A stretch of DNA of 64,000 nucleotides from JACMOY01 sp038322575 (GTDB lineage Bacteria > Actinomycetota > Actinomycetes > Actinomycetales > Angustibacteraceae): the NCBI GenBank assembly GCA_038322575.1, contig JBBQGB010000009.1, positions 1 to 64,000 on the forward strand, given 5' to 3'. Shown here in pieces: positions 48,456 to 57,226 of the stretch. The translations under genes were made by a program, and so were the position numbers. The notes beneath the pieces are model-generated. The model did no database searches and was not told the DNA's origin. It saw nothing but the letters and a program-made list of their open reading frames with translations. Positions within the stretch are counted from its first letter, which is position 1. Every line of letters begins with the position of its first letter.

Positions 48456-49523
48456 ATGAGCGACACGCCCAACACCCCCGCGGTCCGCGAGCCGGCTCCC
48501 GAGCCGCAGCGCGCGGTGGCGATCCCTGGCACGACGGCGGCACCGACGCTGTTCGAGAACCCCGGGTTGCCGGCGCACATCCACCGGATGGCCGACACCG
48601 ACGTCCGGGCAGCCAAGCGCGCCGAGCGGCAGGTCGCGACCCTGTTCACCGTGTCGATCATCGGCACGCTGGTGTTCCTGGTCTCCTACTTCGCGGTCGA
48701 CCCGCGCACGTCGGTGGTGCTGCCCGGCATCGGCCGCACCGAGCTGCAGCACGTCCTGCTCGGCGCCGGCCTCGGGCTCGGGCTGTTCTTCATCGGCATC
48801 GGCGCGGTGCACTGGGCCAAAACCCTGATGCCCGACACCGAGGTCATCGAGGAGCGGCACCCGCTGCGCAGCAGCGACGAGGACCGCGCCGGCGCGCTCG
48901 AGACCCTGCGCGAGGGCAACGAGGGCTCCGGTCTGGGCCGCCGTCCGCTGATCAAGCTGACCCTCGGCGGCGCGCTCGGACTGTTCGGGCTGCCGTTCAT
49001 CGTGGCCCTGCGCGACCTCGGTCCCCTGCCCGGGGACGCGAAGTCGCACACGTTCTGGAAGGCCGACACGCGGCTGGTCACCGACGTCGAGCAGTCGCCG
49101 ATCAAGGCCTCCGACGTCACGATCGGCTCGGTCTACCACGTGATGCCCGAGGGGATCGAGCAGGTCGAGGACCGGTTGGAGCAGCGCGCCAAGGCCGCGG
49201 TGCTGCTGATGCGCCTCAACCCTGACGACATCGCGTCAGCCAAGGAGCGGTCGTGGGGCTACCAGGGGATCGTTGCCTACAGCAAGATCTGCACGCACGT
49301 GGGCTGCCCGGTCGGACTGTACGAGCAGACCACGCACCACCTGCTCTGCCCGTGCCACCAGTCCACCTTCGACGTCACGCAGGACTGCAAGGTCATCTTC
49401 GGTCCCGCGCACCGCAACCTGCCCCAGCTGATGATCACCGTCGACACCGACGGCTACCTCATCGCGAAGGCGGACTTCTCCGAGTCAGTCGGCCCGAGCT
49501 TTCCTGAACGAGGTCACAGATGA
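48456..49523 (+). CDS. qcrA: Rieske iron-sulfur subunit of the bcc complex
   Basis: The 355-residue protein has an N-terminal cytosolic stretch, three membrane segments (about 66-86, 98-118 and 165-185) typical of actinobacterial QcrA, and a C-terminal Rieske domain. The domain has both cluster motifs, CTHVGC and CPCHQS, ligating the 2Fe-2S cluster by two cysteines and two histidines. It takes electrons from menaquinol to QcrC. ATG at 48456; the stop overlaps the qcrB start (ATGA, 49520-49523). Confidence 0.96.
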   Translation: MSDTPNTPAVREPAPEPQRAVAIPGTTAAPTLFENPGLPAHIHRMADTDVRAAKRAERQVATLFTVSIIGTLVFLVSYFAVDPRTSVVLPGIGRTELQHVLLGAGLGLGLFFIGIGAVHWAKTLMPDTEVIEERHPLRSSDEDRAGALETLREGNEGSGLGRRPLIKLTLGGALGLFGLPFIVALRDLGPLPGDAKSHTFWKADTRLVTDVEQSPIKASDVTIGSVYHVMPEGIEQVEDRLEQRAKAAVLLMRLNPDDIASAKERSWGYQGIVAYSKICTHVGCPVGLYEQTTHHLLCPCHQSTFDVTQDCKVIFGPAHRNLPQLMITVDTDGYLIAKADFSESVGPSFPERGHR

Positions 49524-51193
49524 GCCAGACCGCTCCCCCTCCTACCGCGACGACGAAGGCTGTCGGCAACGCCGTCAGCTACGTCGACGACCGCGTCGGC
49601 ATCGCCAAGGCGACGCGCTACGGGCTGAACAAGGTCTTCCCCGACCACTGGTCGTTCATGCTCGGCGAGATCGCCATGTACAGCCTCATCATCCTGCTGC
49701 TGACCGGCACCTTCCTGACGTTCTGGTACGTCCCCTCGGCCGGCAGCGTGGTCTACGACGGCTCGTACACCCTGCTCAAGGGCGTGCAGATGTCGGAGGC
49801 GTACAAGTCCACCCTGGACATCTCGTTCGACATCCGCGGCGGTCTGCTGATCCGGCAGATCCACCACTGGTCGGCGCTGCTGTTCGTCGCCTCGATCGCC
49901 GTCCACATGTTCCGGGTCTTCTTCACCGGCGCCTTCCGCAAGCCGCGTGAGGTCAACTGGGTGATCGGCGTCGTGCTGGCCCTGCTGGCCCTGATCGAGG
50001 GCTTCGCCGGGTACTCGCTGCCGGACGACCTGCTGTCGGGTACGGGCCTGTCCTTCGCCCGCGGCATGATCCTGTCGATCCCGATCGTGGGCTCGTACGT
50101 GTCCTCGTTCGTGTTCGGCGGTGAGTTCCCCGGTGAGGCGCTGATCCCGCGGCTCTACACGGTCCACGTGCTGCTGATCCCGGCGCTGCTGGTGGGCCTG
50201 TTCACCGCCCACATCATGCTGGTGGCCCTGCAGAAGCACACCCAGTTCCCCGGCCCCGGCCGCACCGAGAACAACGTCGTCGGCTACAAGGTCATGCCGA
50301 CCTACGCCGCCAAGGCCGGCGGGTTCTTCTTCATCGTCTTCGGCCTCACCACGCTGCTCGCCGCGTTCGCGACCATCAACCCGATCTGGTCGTACGGTCC
50401 CTACGACCCCTCCCCCGTCACCGCCGGCTCGCAGCCGGACTGGTACATGGGGTGGCTCGAGGGCGCGATCCGCATGCTGCCGGGCTTCCTGGAGTTCCAG
50501 CTGTTCGGCTGGACGTTCAGCATGAACATCGCGATCGGCGGGCTGATCCTGCCCGGCATCGTGACCGGGCTGGCCGTGGCCTACCCGTTCCTCGAGGCCT
50601 GGGTCACCGGCGACAAGCGGGAACACCACCTGCTGGACCGGCCGCGGAACGCCGCCACCCGGACGGGACTGGGTGTCATGGCGATCACCTTCTACCTGCT
50701 GCTGATGGCAGGTGGGGGCAACGACATCATCGCCACCCGGTTCAACCTGTCGATCAACGACATCACCAACGCCCTGCGGGTGCTGGTGTTCGTGATCCCG
50801 CCGCTGACCTTCGTGGCCACCAAGCGGATCTGCCTGGGGCTGCAGCGGCGTGACCGCGAGATGGTGCTGCACGGCCGTGAGAGCGGACGCATCGTGCGGC
50901 TGCCCCACGGTGAGTTCATCGAGGTGCACGAGCCGCTGTCGGCGAACGACCGGTGGATGCTCGTGCAGCACGACGTGCACCGCCCGCTGCCGCTCCCCCA
51001 GGGGTCGGACGAGCGCGGGGTGCGTGCACCCAGAGCGGCACTGGCCCGGGTGCGCGCCAACCTCTCGTCCTTCTGGTTCGAGGACCGCATCGAGCCGGTC
51101 ACCCCCGACGAGCTCGCGGCGGCGCACGCGCACGGCGAGCACGACGCCCTCGAGCGCGCTGACGAGCAGCGCTCGATCACCGCAGTCCACTAG
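49520..51193 (+). CDS. qcrB: Cytochrome b subunit of the bcc complex
   Basis: The 557-residue protein has about nine membrane helices. Heme b ligand histidines are in HHWSALLFVASIAVHMFRVFFTGAFRKPRE and further pairs near LYTVHVLLIPALLVGLFTAHIML. The Qo-site loop motif is PDW (SQPDWYMGWLEG). A C-terminal cytosolic extension of about 110 residues is usual in actinobacteria. Oxidises menaquinol and transfers electrons to QcrA. It ends with TAG and is followed by a strong hairpin terminator. Confidence 0.96.
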   Translation: MSQTAPPPTATTKAVGNAVSYVDDRVGIAKATRYGLNKVFPDHWSFMLGEIAMYSLIILLLTGTFLTFWYVPSAGSVVYDGSYTLLKGVQMSEAYKSTLDISFDIRGGLLIRQIHHWSALLFVASIAVHMFRVFFTGAFRKPREVNWVIGVVLALLALIEGFAGYSLPDDLLSGTGLSFARGMILSIPIVGSYVSSFVFGGEFPGEALIPRLYTVHVLLIPALLVGLFTAHIMLVALQKHTQFPGPGRTENNVVGYKVMPTYAAKAGGFFFIVFGLTTLLAAFATINPIWSYGPYDPSPVTAGSQPDWYMGWLEGAIRMLPGFLEFQLFGWTFSMNIAIGGLILPGIVTGLAVAYPFLEAWVTGDKREHHLLDRPRNAATRTGLGVMAITFYLLLMAGGGNDIIATRFNLSINDITNALRVLVFVIPPLTFVATKRICLGLQRRDREMVLHGRESGRIVRLPHGEFIEVHEPLSANDRWMLVQHDVHRPLPLPQGSDERGVRAPRAALARVRANLSSFWFEDRIEPVTPDELAAAHAHGEHDALERADEQRSITAVH

Positions 51194-51207
51194 CGGTCGC
51201 ATCGACC

Positions 51208-51240
51208 AAGCGCGGGTCCCCCCGGGGGCCCGCGCTTCGT
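51208..51240 (+). terminator. Rho-independent-type terminator after qcrB
   Basis: AAGCGCGGG (51208-51216) pairs perfectly with CCCGCGCTT (51229-51237), with further C/G pairing in the loop, 15 bp after the qcrB stop. Only a weak T-tract follows. A degenerate second copy is at about 51389-51420. Confidence 0.7.
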
Positions 51241-51661
51241 CGTCGCAGCACGGGGTGATGCGATCAGAGGGGCACGAAGGACCATGGCGGGCGTCGAGCA
51301 GCACGGCGGCGTGCTGCCGTGTGACGTGGCGCCGCGACACACAGCGGCACGCGCGGCGTACCCGACGAGATCACGTCCCTGCCGGGTGACGGGCGGGTCC
51401 CCCGGGGGCCACGCGCTTCGGCGTCCCAGGACGCGACCGGGGCAACGGCGCGTCACCGCTGACACCCTGGTGCCCCGATGCTGGTGCACGCGGAGACCGA
51501 CCGTGGTGCGCGGCGTCCGGGTCGCTGCACCTGGCGCAGGGCTACGGCGGACGGCGCCTCCCGTGGTGGCGTGGTGCTCCGTGACGCGGCGCCGCGTCAC
51601 CCAGCGGCACGCCGCACGGTTGACGTGATCACGTCGAGGCGGGGAGCCGGAGCGCGGCGGT
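51241..51661. repeat. Gene-free stretch with degenerate repeats between qcrB and the L,D-transpeptidase
   Basis: I see no gene in these 420 bp. They hold two copies of a repeat of about 35 bp (around GGCGCCGCG-CA-CAGCGGCACG; 51318-51352 and 51579-51612), each followed by a GATCACGTC motif. There is also a second copy of the terminator-like hairpin (51389-51420) and an orphan HNH-element palindrome (51439-51476). The stretch looks like a collection site for small repeats after the end of the respiratory operon. Confidence 0.65.
51439..51476. repeat. Orphan HNH-element palindrome
   Basis: The left arm and inner part GGGGCAACGGCGCGTCA (51439-51455) are identical over 17 bases to copy 2 (27125-27141). 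The right arm is degenerate (TGGTGCCCC). No HNH gene or upstream element end is nearby. Confidence 0.75.
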
Positions 51662-52885
51662 TCAGGCGAGCGCGGAGTGCTTGGCCCACTGGGCCAGGCT
51701 CATGTTCCACATCGTGTAGCCGTTGTAGGACTCCAGCGGCCGGCCGGAGTTCACGTACTTCACGACGTCGCCCATCTTCGAGCTCTCGAACAGCCACTTG
51801 GCGTTCGCCGTGCTCATGCCGGTGCAGCCGTGGCTGACGTTCGCCCGGCCCTGCGACCCGACCGACCACGGCGCGGCGTGCAGGAACTCACCGCTCCAGG
51901 TCAGGCGCATCGCGTACTGCACCTTGACGTTGTAGTAGTCCGGGTCGGTCTTGGCCAGACCGGTCGTCTCGGCGTCCATCTGACGGCTGGTCTCGCGGCT
52001 GATGACGACCTTGACCCCGTTGCGGGTCTCGAAACCCTTCTTGCCCGTCGTGACGGGGATCGTGCGCAGCACGGCGCCGTTGCGGCGGACCGTGAGCGTG
52101 TGCGCCGCGACGTCGACGGTGCTGATCATGGCCGAGCCGATGCGAAAGGACGTCGAGGCGTTGCGCTTGGTCCAGATGCCGGGGCGCGTCTCGGTGCCGG
52201 CGATGTCGGCCGTGACCTTCACGGTGGTGCCGGGCGCCCAGTACGACGCCGGTCGCCAGACGAGCTGACGCGCGTCGAGCCAGCCCCACGCGCCCTTGAC
52301 CGACGGTGACGTCGTGACCGAGACGTGCTCCTCGATGGCGGCCTGCTTGTCGGCGTCGACAAGCCCGAGGAACTGGACCACGACGGGCATGCCCACGCCC
52401 ACCTGACCTGACCCGGACGGGAGCAGGTAGTAGTCGGCGGAGTCCTTGGGCTTCAGGGTGCCCAGGGTGCTGGTGACCGTGGACGGCGAGCCCTCGGCGT
52501 TGGTCGCGGTGGCCGTGACGGTGTAGGTGGTGGTCGCCGTCAGGGGCGCGGACGACGTCCAGGTGGCCTTGTCGTCCGAGAGCGCACCCTTGAGCGCCTG
52601 CCCGTCAGCGTCCTCGACCGCGACGTCGGTCAGCGGGCCACCGCTGGCGGAGACCCTCACGGGGGCGTCGGGTCGCACACCGGTGCTCCCGTCAGCCGGG
52701 CTGACGACGATCTGCGCCGGGGGCATCGTGCTGGTCGAAGAAGACGAGGACCGCGCACCGGCCGCAGGGCCGGCGGTGCCGTCAGCGGCAGCACTCGGTG
52801 TCACCGCCGAGCAGCCGGAGACCAACGAGGCCACCAGGCCCAGCGTCGTCATCGTCAGCGCACAGCGCCGTCTCGTCGAGCTCAC
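51662..52885 (-). CDS. L,D-transpeptidase with Ig-like domains, lipoprotein
   Basis: The 407-residue exported lipoprotein has a signal with lipobox LVSGC (cysteine near residue 24). Two immunoglobulin-like domains follow (about 55-270), then a YkuD catalytic domain (about 280-390) with the active-site region NVSHGCTGMSTANAKWLF and the tryptophan- and glycine-rich LTWSGEFLHAAPWSVGSQG before it. This is the LdtMt2-type arrangement that makes 3-3 cross-links in peptidoglycan. GTG at 52885 was chosen because the signal sequence follows. Divergent or isolated from neighbours; downstream lies the repeat-rich gap. Confidence 0.92.
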   Translation of the reverse strand: MSSTRRRCALTMTTLGLVASLVSGCSAVTPSAAADGTAGPAAGARSSSSSTSTMPPAQIVVSPADGSTGVRPDAPVRVSASGGPLTDVAVEDADGQALKGALSDDKATWTSSAPLTATTTYTVTATATNAEGSPSTVTSTLGTLKPKDSADYYLLPSGSGQVGVGMPVVVQFLGLVDADKQAAIEEHVSVTTSPSVKGAWGWLDARQLVWRPASYWAPGTTVKVTADIAGTETRPGIWTKRNASTSFRIGSAMISTVDVAAHTLTVRRNGAVLRTIPVTTGKKGFETRNGVKVVISRETSRQMDAETTGLAKTDPDYYNVKVQYAMRLTWSGEFLHAAPWSVGSQGRANVSHGCTGMSTANAKWLFESSKMGDVVKYVNSGRPLESYNGYTMWNMSLAQWAKHSALA

Positions 52886-52960
52886 GTCTTGATCCCCCGC
52901 CTCACGTGGTGTCCCGCCACGATACGTCACGAGGGTGTCTGGGGGACGAAGGCGCACCCG

Positions 52961-53362
52961 TCAGTGGGCGTGCGCCCCGCGCCAGTACTCGAACACCCAG
53001 CCGACCAGGGCGAACGCGCCGAGCGCGACACCGATGACGACGAGCCACCAGCCGACCGCGAGACCGAGGAAGACGATCGCCGAGGTCGCCGCCAGCGGCA
53101 ACGGCCACCAGCTGTGCGGGCTGAAGAACCCGTACTCGCCGGCCGCGGCCTCGATCGGGGCCTGCGGGTCGTCCTCGGGCCGGGGGTCGATGTGCCGGGA
53201 GGTGAACCAGAGGTACCAGCCCACCATCAGGGCCAGGCCACCGGTGAGGATCAGACCGGTGGGGCCCACCGGCTCGCGCCAGCTGGTGAGGATGCCGTAG
53301 ATGACGCCGATCGGGACGAAGAAGAACGTCCCGGCGCCGAACAGCCAGCTCTCGACCTTCAC
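52961..53362 (-). CDS. ctaF: Cytochrome c oxidase subunit IV, actinobacterial CtaF
   Basis: The 133-residue protein has four membrane helices: WLFGAGTFFFVPIGVIYGILT, LILTGGLALMVGWYLWF, then two closely spaced ones near the C terminus. This is the usual CtaF layout with a conserved EYGFFSPHSWWP loop. It is a small accessory subunit of aa3 oxidase. GTG at 53362 lies 4 nt after the ctaD stop, so it is the third gene of ctaC-ctaD-ctaF. Matches Rv2199c in position. Confidence 0.93.
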   Translation of the reverse strand: MKVESWLFGAGTFFFVPIGVIYGILTSWREPVGPTGLILTGGLALMVGWYLWFTSRHIDPRPEDDPQAPIEAAAGEYGFFSPHSWWPLPLAATSAIVFLGLAVGWWLVVIGVALGAFALVGWVFEYWRGAHAH

Positions 53363-53366
53363 CGGC

Positions 53367-55139
53367 TCAGGCCTTCCCGCCGCTGTGGGCGTTGCCGCCA
53401 CCGCGACCACCGGTGGTGGTGCCGGTGCCCTCGTGCCCGATGTCGGGCTCGCCGAGCAGCTGGTCGAGCACACCCTTGTCGGCGGTGGGCGCGTCCAGGG
53501 CGGCGACCTCGGGGTGGTGCAGGTCGAACGCGGGGCGCTCGCTGCGGATCCGCGGGATCGTCACGAAGTTGTGCCGTGGCGGCGGGCAGGAGGTCGCCCA
53601 CTCCAGCGACGCGCCGTACCCCCAGGGGTCGTCGACGCTGATCAGCGGCGCGGTGCGCCAGGTCTTCCACACGTTGTACAGGAAGGGCAGGGTCGAGGCC
53701 CCGAGCAGGAACGCGCCGACCGTCGAGATCCGGTTCTCGAGGGTGAACCCCTCGCCGGCCAGGTAGTCGGCGTACCGGCGAGGCATTCCCTCGACGCCCA
53801 GCCAGTGCTGGATCAAGAAGGTGGTGTGGAAGCCGAAGAACAGCATCCAGAAGTGGATCTTGCCCAGCCGCTCGTCGAGCATCCGGCCGGTGAACTTCGG
53901 CCACCAGAAGTAGAAGCCGGCGAACATCGCGAACACCACGGTGCCGAAGACGACGTAGTGGAAGTGGGCGACGACGAAGTAGCTGTCGGACAGGTGGAAG
54001 TCCAGCGCGGGGCTGGACAGGATGATGCCGGTCAGACCACCGAACAAGAACGTGACCAGGAACCCGATCGCCCACAGCATGGGCGTCTCGAAGGTGAGCT
54101 GGCCGCGCCACATGGTGCCGATCCAGTTGAAGAACTTCACCCCGGTGGGGACGGCGATCAGCATGGTCATGAACGCGAAGAACGGCAGCAGCACCTGGCC
54201 GGTGACGTACATGTGGTGCGCCCAGACCGTCACCGACAGCGCCGCGATCGCGATGGTGGCGAACACCAGACCCTTGTAGCCGAACAGCGGCTTGCGGCTG
54301 AAGACGGGCAGGATCTCGCTGATGATGCCGAAGAACGGCAGCGCGATGATGTAGACCTCGGGGTGCCCGAAGAACCAGAACAGGTGCTGCCACAGGATGG
54401 CGCCACCGTTCTCGGCGTCGAAGACGTGGGCTCCGAGCTGTCGGTCGGCGCCGAGGACCAGCAGGGCGGCGGCGAGGACCGGGAACGCCATGAGCACCAG
54501 CACCGAGGTGATCAGGATCGTCCAGGTGAACAGCGACATCCGGAACATGGTCATCCCGGGCGCGCGCATGCAGATGATCGTGGTGATGAAGTTGACCGCG
54601 CCCAGGATCGTCCCGAAGCCACCCATGGCCAGACCGAAGATCCACAGGTCGGCTCCGATGCCCGGGGAGTACGCCTCGCTGGACAGCGGCGAGTAGGCGA
54701 ACCAGCCGAACCCGGCCGCGCCCTGCGGGGTGAGGAACCCCGCGGCGGCGATCAGCCCACCGAACAGGTAAAGCCAGTAGGCGAACATGTTCAGGCGGGG
54801 GAACGCGACGTCGGGCGCTCCGATCTGCAGCGGCATCAGCGCGTTCGCAAAACCCGCGAACAGCGGGGTCGCGAACAGCAGCAGCATGATCGTGCCGTGC
54901 ATCGTGAACAGCTGGTTGTACTGCTCCTTGTCGTTCACGACCTGGATGCCCGGCGAGAACAGCTCGGCGCGGATCAGCAGAGCCATCAGCCCGCCGACCA
55001 TGAACCAGAAGAACGAGGTGATGAAGTACAGGTTCCCGATCACCTTGTGGTCGGTGGTCGTGGCCCACTTGACGGCGGTGCGCCCCAGGGTCGGGCGGGC
55101 GGGCGCGACCCAGTCGGCCTCGCGGTACATGGTCGTCAT
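53367..55139 (-). CDS. ctaD: Cytochrome aa3 oxidase subunit I
   Basis: The 590-residue protein has twelve membrane helices. It carries the heme-copper ligands: WQHLFWFFGHPEVYIIALP (CuB histidine and the His-Tyr cross-link site), WAHHMYVTGQ (the two CuB histidines), and SYFVVAHFHYVVFG (heme a3 and a ligands). The oxygen-reducing site is therefore complete. In M. tuberculosis ctaD lies elsewhere (Rv3043c), but here it is between ctaC and ctaF. ATG at 55139 overlaps the ctaC stop (ATGA). Confidence 0.97.
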   Translation of the reverse strand: MTTMYREADWVAPARPTLGRTAVKWATTTDHKVIGNLYFITSFFWFMVGGLMALLIRAELFSPGIQVVNDKEQYNQLFTMHGTIMLLLFATPLFAGFANALMPLQIGAPDVAFPRLNMFAYWLYLFGGLIAAAGFLTPQGAAGFGWFAYSPLSSEAYSPGIGADLWIFGLAMGGFGTILGAVNFITTIICMRAPGMTMFRMSLFTWTILITSVLVLMAFPVLAAALLVLGADRQLGAHVFDAENGGAILWQHLFWFFGHPEVYIIALPFFGIISEILPVFSRKPLFGYKGLVFATIAIAALSVTVWAHHMYVTGQVLLPFFAFMTMLIAVPTGVKFFNWIGTMWRGQLTFETPMLWAIGFLVTFLFGGLTGIILSSPALDFHLSDSYFVVAHFHYVVFGTVVFAMFAGFYFWWPKFTGRMLDERLGKIHFWMLFFGFHTTFLIQHWLGVEGMPRRYADYLAGEGFTLENRISTVGAFLLGASTLPFLYNVWKTWRTAPLISVDDPWGYGASLEWATSCPPPRHNFVTIPRIRSERPAFDLHHPEVAALDAPTADKGVLDQLLGEPDIGHEGTGTTTGGRGGGNAHSGGKA

Positions 55140-56020
55140 GAGGCGCTCCCAGCGGCGGTCGGGATCTTCTCGGACTCACCCGGTGCGAGCGGCGAGGGGT
55201 TCAGGCTGTTGTCGAGCTGGCCGTCCTGGCCCTTGGCCCGCAGGTCGGCCATCCGGGCGTCGAAGTCCGCCTGCGACACGACGTTGACCTGGAACAGCAT
55301 CTCGGAGTGGTAGGCGCCGCAGAGCTCGGCGCACTTGCCGGTGAACGTGCCGATCCGGTCGGGGACAACCTGGAACCGGTTGACCCGCCCCGGGATCATG
55401 TCCATCTTCTGCAGGAACGCAGGCACCCAGAACGAGTGGATGACGTCGCGGGCGGTAAGGACGAACTCGGTGCGCCGGTTGACGGGCAGGTACATCGTCG
55501 GCAGCTGGCCGACCTCGGCACCCGCGGTGTTGACCTGGGTCGAGGTCTCGTAGGTGTTCGCCGTCGTGTAGTTGAAGTCCCAGGCCCAGCGCTTGCCCAC
55601 GACGTTGACCACGTTCTCGGCCTTCTTCGAGGTGTCGACCAGCGCCGCCTCGTCGCGGGCGGTGTAGAAGAACAGCACGCCCACCATCAGCAGCGGGACG
55701 ACGGTGTACAGGATCTCCATCGGCAGGTTGTAGCGCAGCTGCTCGGGCAGCTCGGGGTCGTCCTTGCGCTGGCGGTAGCGCACGACGCACCAGATGATCA
55801 GGCCCCACACGAGCGCCCCGACGGCGAGCGCGGTGATCCACGACCCGTTCCAGAGCCGGGTGACGCGGTCGGTCTCGGTGGTGGCGCCCTCGGGCAGGAA
55901 CCCGCGCGAGAGCGTGCCGGAGCAGCCGCTCAGGGCGAGGACCACGAGGGACCCCAGAGCAGCGCGCACAGCGGCGCGGGAGGTGCCGGCGCCGGGGCGC
56001 GGAGGGTGGAGCTCGTGCAC
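55136..56020 (-). CDS. ctaC: Cytochrome aa3 oxidase subunit II (CuA)
   Basis: The 294-residue lipoprotein-type subunit has a signal with lipobox ALSGC (cysteine near residue 33) and two membrane helices (about 60-82 and 105-123). A periplasmic-side cupredoxin domain carries CuA ligands in VIHSFWVPAF and KCAELCGAYHSEM. It receives electrons from QcrC. GTG at 56020 has AAAGG upstream. It heads ctaC-ctaD-ctaF and is divergent from the cysteine-desulfurase-like gene, with 93 bp between. Confidence 0.95.
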   Translation of the reverse strand: MHELHPPRPGAGTSRAAVRAALGSLVVLALSGCSGTLSRGFLPEGATTETDRVTRLWNGSWITALAVGALVWGLIIWCVVRYRQRKDDPELPEQLRYNLPMEILYTVVPLLMVGVLFFYTARDEAALVDTSKKAENVVNVVGKRWAWDFNYTTANTYETSTQVNTAGAEVGQLPTMYLPVNRRTEFVLTARDVIHSFWVPAFLQKMDMIPGRVNRFQVVPDRIGTFTGKCAELCGAYHSEMLFQVNVVSQADFDARMADLRAKGQDGQLDNSLNPSPLAPGESEKIPTAAGSAS

Positions 56021-56100
56021 GGGGCACCTTTCCGGACGGGGCCTGCAAACCGATCGCCAGACTACTGCAGCCACATCCGGGGGGCCGGTCAGGGTGGGGC

Positions 56101-56106
56101 TAGCGT
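56101..56106 (+). promoter_or_regulatory. Putative -10 element of the cysteine-desulfurase-like gene
   Basis: TAGCGT, 7 nt before the GTG at 56114. Confidence 0.4.
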
Positions 56107-56113
56107 TGCGGGC

Positions 56114-57223
56114 GTGGCGCATCCCCCGAGACGGCTGCTGGACGCCGCTCGCGCGCCGATCAGCCCCGCGGCGCGCGAGGCGCTGCTCGCCGCGCTGGAC
56201 GAGGGGTGGGCCGACCCCCGCCGGCTGCACGCCGAGGGACGCCGGGCCCGCGCCCTGCTCGACGGCGCCCGCGAGGCGGTGGCGACCGTGGTCGGGGCGC
56301 GCCCGGACGAGCTGTCGTTCGCGCCCTCGCCCACCCTGGCCCGCCAGCTCGGCCTGCTGGGGCTGCTGCACGGACGACGTCGGGTCGGCACCCGGGTGGT
56401 GCTCAGCGCGGTGGAGCACTCGGCCCTGCTGCACACGGCCCAGTGGCACCCCGGCGAGGCGGTGCTGGTGGGCGTCGACGGGCTCGGACGCGTCGACCTG
56501 GCCGCGTTCGCCGCCGCGGTAGCCAAGCCCGGGACGGCCGCCGCCTGCCTGCAGGCCGCCAACGCCGAGGTCGGCACCCGGCAGCCGGTGGCTGCGGCGT
56601 CCGACCTGTGCGGCCCCGTGCCGCTGCTGGTCGACGCGTCCGGCCTGATCGGCCGCGACGACCCCCCTGCGGTGTGGGACGTGCTGACCGCGGACGCCGG
56701 CGCGTGGGGTGGCCCGGGCCTCGGCGTCCTCGCGGTGCGCACCGGCGTGCGCTGGCGCAGCGCCGGCCCGCAGGACGAGGCCGAGCAGGGGCGGGTGCCG
56801 GGCGAGGTCGACGTCCCCGTGGTGCTGGCCGCCGCCGCAGGGCTGCTGGACGCCGAGGCGAGGCGCCGCGACCGAGCCGGCGTCGCCCGCGGTCTGGTCG
56901 ACCGGATCCGGCGGCTGCGGGTGGACGACGTCCTCGCCGTCGGCGACCCCGACGACCGGCTGCCGCACGTGGTCACCCTCTCGACGCCGTACGTCGACGG
57001 CGAGACGCTGGCCGACGGCCTGGACCGGCGCGGCATTGCCGTCGCGTCGGGGTCGGCGTGCACCGCCTCGACGCTCGCGCCGAGCCACGTGCTCGAGGCG
57101 ATGGGCGTGCTCAGCCACGGCAGCGTGCGGGTGACCCTGCCGCTCGACCCGGTGGCCGAGGACGTCGAGGCCCTGTGCGCGGCGCTCCCCCTGGTGATGG
57201 CCGAGGCGCAGCACCCCGGGTAG
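56114..57223 (+). CDS. Cysteine-desulfurase-like protein lacking the PLP lysine
   Basis: The 369-residue protein follows the class V aminotransferase/cysteine desulfurase fold: RRLLDAARAPISPAAREAL, EHSALLHTAQW, LLVDASGLIG (PLP-facing aspartate) and, near the end, ASGSACTASTLAPSHVLEAMG with the active cysteine (Cys316). Where IscS-type enzymes have the PLP-binding SGHK, this protein has DAGA (residues 194-197), so the Schiff-base lysine is an alanine. The RSGT-type motif is also missing. It may be a non-catalytic or non-PLP relative that still uses Cys316. Divergent from ctaC. It is where M. tuberculosis has asnB. Confidence 0.8.
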   Translation: MAHPPRRLLDAARAPISPAAREALLAALDEGWADPRRLHAEGRRARALLDGAREAVATVVGARPDELSFAPSPTLARQLGLLGLLHGRRRVGTRVVLSAVEHSALLHTAQWHPGEAVLVGVDGLGRVDLAAFAAAVAKPGTAAACLQAANAEVGTRQPVAAASDLCGPVPLLVDASGLIGRDDPPAVWDVLTADAGAWGGPGLGVLAVRTGVRWRSAGPQDEAEQGRVPGEVDVPVVLAAAAGLLDAEARRRDRAGVARGLVDRIRRLRVDDVLAVGDPDDRLPHVVTLSTPYVDGETLADGLDRRGIAVASGSACTASTLAPSHVLEAMGVLSHGSVRVTLPLDPVAEDVEALCAALPLVMAEAQHPG

Positions 57224-57226
57224 GGC

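Noticed and set aside
53301..55313. 670-codon plus-strand frame opposite ctaD
   Set aside because: Antisense of ctaD, which has all heme-copper ligands; the frame has no recognisable domain.
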